Below, one piece after another: positions 5,149 to 6,937 of a stretch of 6,937 nucleotides of DNA (the stretch's first letter is position 1; each line of letters starts with the position of its first letter). Position numbers and translations under genes: made by a program. Source of the stretch: Candidatus Bathyarchaeota archaeon (GTDB lineage: Archaea; Thermoproteota; Bathyarchaeia; Bathyarchaeales; Bathycorpusculaceae); assembly GCA_018396615.1 (NCBI GenBank), contig JAGTQT010000048.1, positions 1 to 6,937 of the forward strand. The letters run 5' to 3'. Below the pieces are notes generated by a model, which saw nothing but the letters and a program-made list of their open reading frames with translations, did no database searches and was not told where the DNA came from.

Positions 5149-6606
5149 CTATGCTTCTCTTAAAGCTTTTACCAACCTCGGAAAATACGTATAGAGCTGA
5201 TTTTCCATCTCAGTTAGCGTTCTTTTTATATTAAATCGGTACTTGGGGAGGTTTACTATATTATCTAAACAAATAAACCTTTTCCAGTCTGTACCCTTCA
5301 TTTGACCCAGATTTGAATCAGAAATAAATCCTTCATGCAAACCTTTGAAGTCTACCCTAATTTTCTCCAAGCTTCTAAACACCTTCTCCAAAGAAAAGGC
5401 ATACGGCTTTCCATTTATTTTTATAATGATCTTTTCTAGCGCCTTATTATAGGGCAAGTCCTTTGGTGGACCTTTACGAATTAAGTCGAGAAATCTAAGT
5501 CGATACTTCTCGACGCAGCAATCCCATCGGTAATTCTGCTCAACCCTCACTCGGGCATTTTTACTCATCAACTCTCGAAGTCTCTCATTCCTAAACAGTT
5601 CCATACATGCAGATATAATGTCCATCTGATTAACCCAAACGTCTCCATCATACCAGCAAGTTCTTGCGAGAAAACCTACATCGGATGAAACGGTGTCAAA
5701 GTAACCGTTCCAGGCGGTTGTCACAATAGGTAAGCCACAGGACATAGCCTCAAGGTTTGTTAAGCCGAAACCTTCACGGGCTCCAGCTACAGGATTAAAG
5801 AAGACATCGCAAGAGTTCAAAAAATGAGGAACCTTTGACTTCTCAAGGTAGCCGAGATAAATAAAATCATCCTTAACGTAAACTGGCTTAACCTTTTTGT
5901 TGCCGCCAGCAACAACAAGCATAATGTTATTTCGCCCAGTAAGTCTCTTGATTTCCCTAATAGTTTCATAAGCCAAAACAAAGTCAAACTTTTGGATTCT
6001 CCCAAGATAACCCAGAATAAACTGCTCTTTAGGAAGGCTGAGACTTTCTCTACACGCATACTTGTCAAGAGGCTTGAAGAAATCGGTGTCTACGCCGTAG
6101 GGAATCACATTCACGGGGGTTCTCCAGAACCTGTTCAGTGCTTCTGCCAAGCATCTGCTTCCTAAAGCTATCATGTCGTGTTCATCAACGTAGAAAGCGG
6201 AGGCTATTCTTATCCAGTCAGTCATCGAGGCGGCTGAATGAAGCGTATAACAATGCGGAATAAACGTGTTAGTGAAAGCCCTATAGGTGAAGACGGGCGC
6301 TGCATCCCAAATGTGAATTAAGCTGTAGTCACGTAGAAAATCTTCCTCCAGACGCCACAATCCTTTGGGACGAAGAACAAATCGTCGCCTAAAACCAGCT
6401 GTAGTCTCCTCAATCGTCCCAACCTTACTGTGGTTGCTTGTCTCAAAAACCATGTCGCAATCAAAATATTTCGAAAGTCGCCTAGTCAATTCGAACGTTA
6501 CAGCAGCTCCTCCTGTAGGCGTCTTACCCCTCCCATCCCACAAAGTCCAACCCATAACGGCAACAAAATCTTTACGCAACAGCTCCACCAGACAAGTCTT
6601 ATACAT
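5149..6606 (-). CDS. GT4-family glycosyltransferase with an unrecognised C-terminal extension
   Basis: The product is 485 residues from ATG 6606; a TTG at 6615 would add three residues but is the weaker start codon. It is a GT-B retaining transferase of family GT4. The N-terminal half opens with FVAVMGWTLW and the glycine loop TPTGGAAVTFELTRRL (about 29-44). The linker VIPYGVDTDFFKP is near 167-179, the second Rossmann half begins ILGYLGRIQKFD (about 197-208), and the hallmark E-x7-E is EGFGLTNLE (278-286). Such enzymes move a sugar from a nucleotide-sugar donor to a glycan, lipid or other acceptor; neither can be read here. No membrane segment is seen, so it is cytoplasmic or peripheral. The catalytic part ends near 378; residues 379-485 form an extra charged, partly helical region I do not recognise. 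It is divergent from the second sulfatase-like gene and followed by the exporter on the same strand, suggesting a surface-glycan role. Confidence 0.9.
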   Translation of the reverse strand: MYKTCLVELLRKDFVAVMGWTLWDGRGKTPTGGAAVTFELTRRLSKYFDCDMVFETSNHSKVGTIEETTAGFRRRFVLRPKGLWRLEEDFLRDYSLIHIWDAAPVFTYRAFTNTFIPHCYTLHSAASMTDWIRIASAFYVDEHDMIALGSRCLAEALNRFWRTPVNVIPYGVDTDFFKPLDKYACRESLSLPKEQFILGYLGRIQKFDFVLAYETIREIKRLTGRNNIMLVVAGGNKKVKPVYVKDDFIYLGYLEKSKVPHFLNSCDVFFNPVAGAREGFGLTNLEAMSCGLPIVTTAWNGYFDTVSSDVGFLARTCWYDGDVWVNQMDIISACMELFRNERLRELMSKNARVRVEQNYRWDCCVEKYRLRFLDLIRKGPPKDLPYNKALEKIIIKINGKPYAFSLEKVFRSLEKIRVDFKGLHEGFISDSNLGQMKGTDWKRFICLDNIVNLPKYRFNIKRTLTEMENQLYTYFPRLVKALREA

Positions 6607-6649
6607 ATAACTCAATTTCTTACCAATAATTAATATCTCATTATGTTGT

Positions 6650-6657
6650 TAAATATA
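6650..6657 (-). promoter_or_regulatory. TATA-like box for the glycosyltransferase gene
   Basis: TATATTTA on the minus strand is centred near 6653 and predicts initiation around 6627, leaving a leader of about 20 bases before ATG 6606. It lies directly downstream, in the direction of transcription, of the left copy of the 19-bp element at 6661-6679. Confidence 0.4.
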
Positions 6658-6660
6658 CAG

Positions 6661-6794
6661 CTAAAGTTTGGCAAATTTTTGGCTTTTGCCCATTTCTTTA
6701 AAGTATTTTACCAAAATAATGTTAATTTTTCATATTTGGAACTCCATTTTTTGCGTTTTTAATGCTTCCGAAATGAAAATTTGCCAAAGTTTAG
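6661..6794. repeat. Inverted 19-bp element in the divergent promoter region
   Basis: Read outward, both copies are AAAATTTGCCAAASTTTAG with one mismatch (C or G at S). The left copy is 6661-6679 on the minus strand and the right copy is 6776-6794 on the plus strand, 96 bases apart. The core TTTGSCAAA is itself a 9-base palindrome, as expected for a dimeric regulator. Each copy lies immediately upstream of the likely promoter of the gene it faces: the glycosyltransferase to the left, the second sulfatase-like gene to the right. A CTGTATA/TATACAG stretch also follows each copy. The spacer is very AT-rich (16 G/C of 60 in 6661-6720). The likely role is a shared operator pair; a small inverted-repeat element is the alternative. 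Confidence 0.65.
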
Positions 6795-6837
6795 TATACA
6801 GTTAGATAGTAAGGTTTAAAAAAACGAGGTTATAAAA

Positions 6838-6937
6838 TTGGGCAATACAGATCGCTATAATGTCATAATAATTATGGAGGACAGTTTCCGCCGGGATCAT
6901 CTTGGTTGCTACGGGAATAGGTGGATCAAAACCCCAT
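6838..6937 (+). CDS. Second sulfatase / alkaline phosphatase superfamily enzyme, N-terminal 33 codons only
   Basis: The frame runs off the window end. It begins MGNTDRY and then has NVIIIMEDSFRRDHLGCYGN and RWIKTP. Over 26 aligned residues it is identical to the complete enzyme at 2520-3902 at 19, including the metal-ligand Asp (Asp15 here), the R-x-DH and the GCYGN turn. The start is taken as TTG 6838 because a stop lies at 6817-6819, no ATG or GTG occurs in frame between them, and the next ATG (6874) would remove the first conserved strand. GAGG at 6826-6829, 8 bases upstream, supports TTG. TATA candidates are TATACAG (6795-6801) and the A/T run at 6815-6824. Whether it has Cys, Ser or Thr as nucleophile lies outside the window, so its chemistry cannot be judged. 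Confidence 0.85.
   Translation, partial: MGNTDRYNVIIIMEDSFRRDHLGCYGNRWIKTP

Noticed and set aside
6661..6794. Miniature inverted-repeat transposable element
   Set aside because: The arms are flanked by no clear target-site duplication, and their exact placement beside both promoters fits a regulatory site better. It is kept only as an alternative until copy number is known.
1..6937. CRISPR array, tRNA or rRNA genes, insertion-sequence transposase
   Set aside because: No regularly spaced direct repeats, no cloverleaf with a TTCRANNC arm, and no transposase-like protein were seen on reading both strands.

Overview
The window looks archaeal. Start sites sit about 26-30 bases below AT-rich TATA-like boxes with very short leaders, two genes have strong GGAGGTGA-type ribosome binding sites, and arginine is mostly AGA/AGG. 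The protein types (a small Cys-rich protein, a basic winged-helix protein, a membrane-anchored duplicated domain, sulfatase-like enzymes next to a GT4 glycosyltransferase) fit an uncultivated Thermoproteota-type lineage such as Bathyarchaeia. The sequence alone does not fix the taxon.

Left part (1-1909), about 50% GC where sampled: the 3' end of an unrecognised gene, a membrane protein with two copies of an extracytoplasmic domain, and a 47-residue four-Cys protein that is easy to miss. These run co-directionally on + and look like one operon. They face a convergent minus-strand gene for a basic winged-helix DNA-binding protein, whose last ~30 codons are crossed by a 15-bp inverted repeat.

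Middle spacer (1910-2498): 589 bases that are AT-rich in the second half, holding promoters, one doubtful 37-codon frame and little else. It separates the left genes from a surface-glycan-like locus.

Right part (2499-6937), about 40-47% GC in genes: a complete sulfatase-superfamily enzyme on +; a convergent YeiH/UPF0324-type putative sulfate exporter on - that is split by a one-base frameshift at an A8 run; a GT4 glycosyltransferase on - with an unrecognised C-terminal extension; and, divergent from it, the first 33 codons of a second sulfatase-superfamily gene that matches the first at 19 of 26 aligned residues. The two divergent genes share a 222-base AT-rich spacer in which a 19-bp element (one mismatch) occurs once just upstream of each promoter, in outward-facing orientation.

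The right part reads as a carbohydrate-modification locus: one or two enzymes acting on sulfate or phosphate esters, a sugar transferase, and a possible sulfate exporter. The exporter suggests sulfate release, but the complete sulfatase-like enzyme has Thr where true sulfatases have the formylglycine-forming Cys or Ser. Phosphodiester hydrolysis or phospho-group transfer is therefore at least as likely as sulfate release. No CRISPR array, tRNA, rRNA or insertion-sequence transposase was seen.
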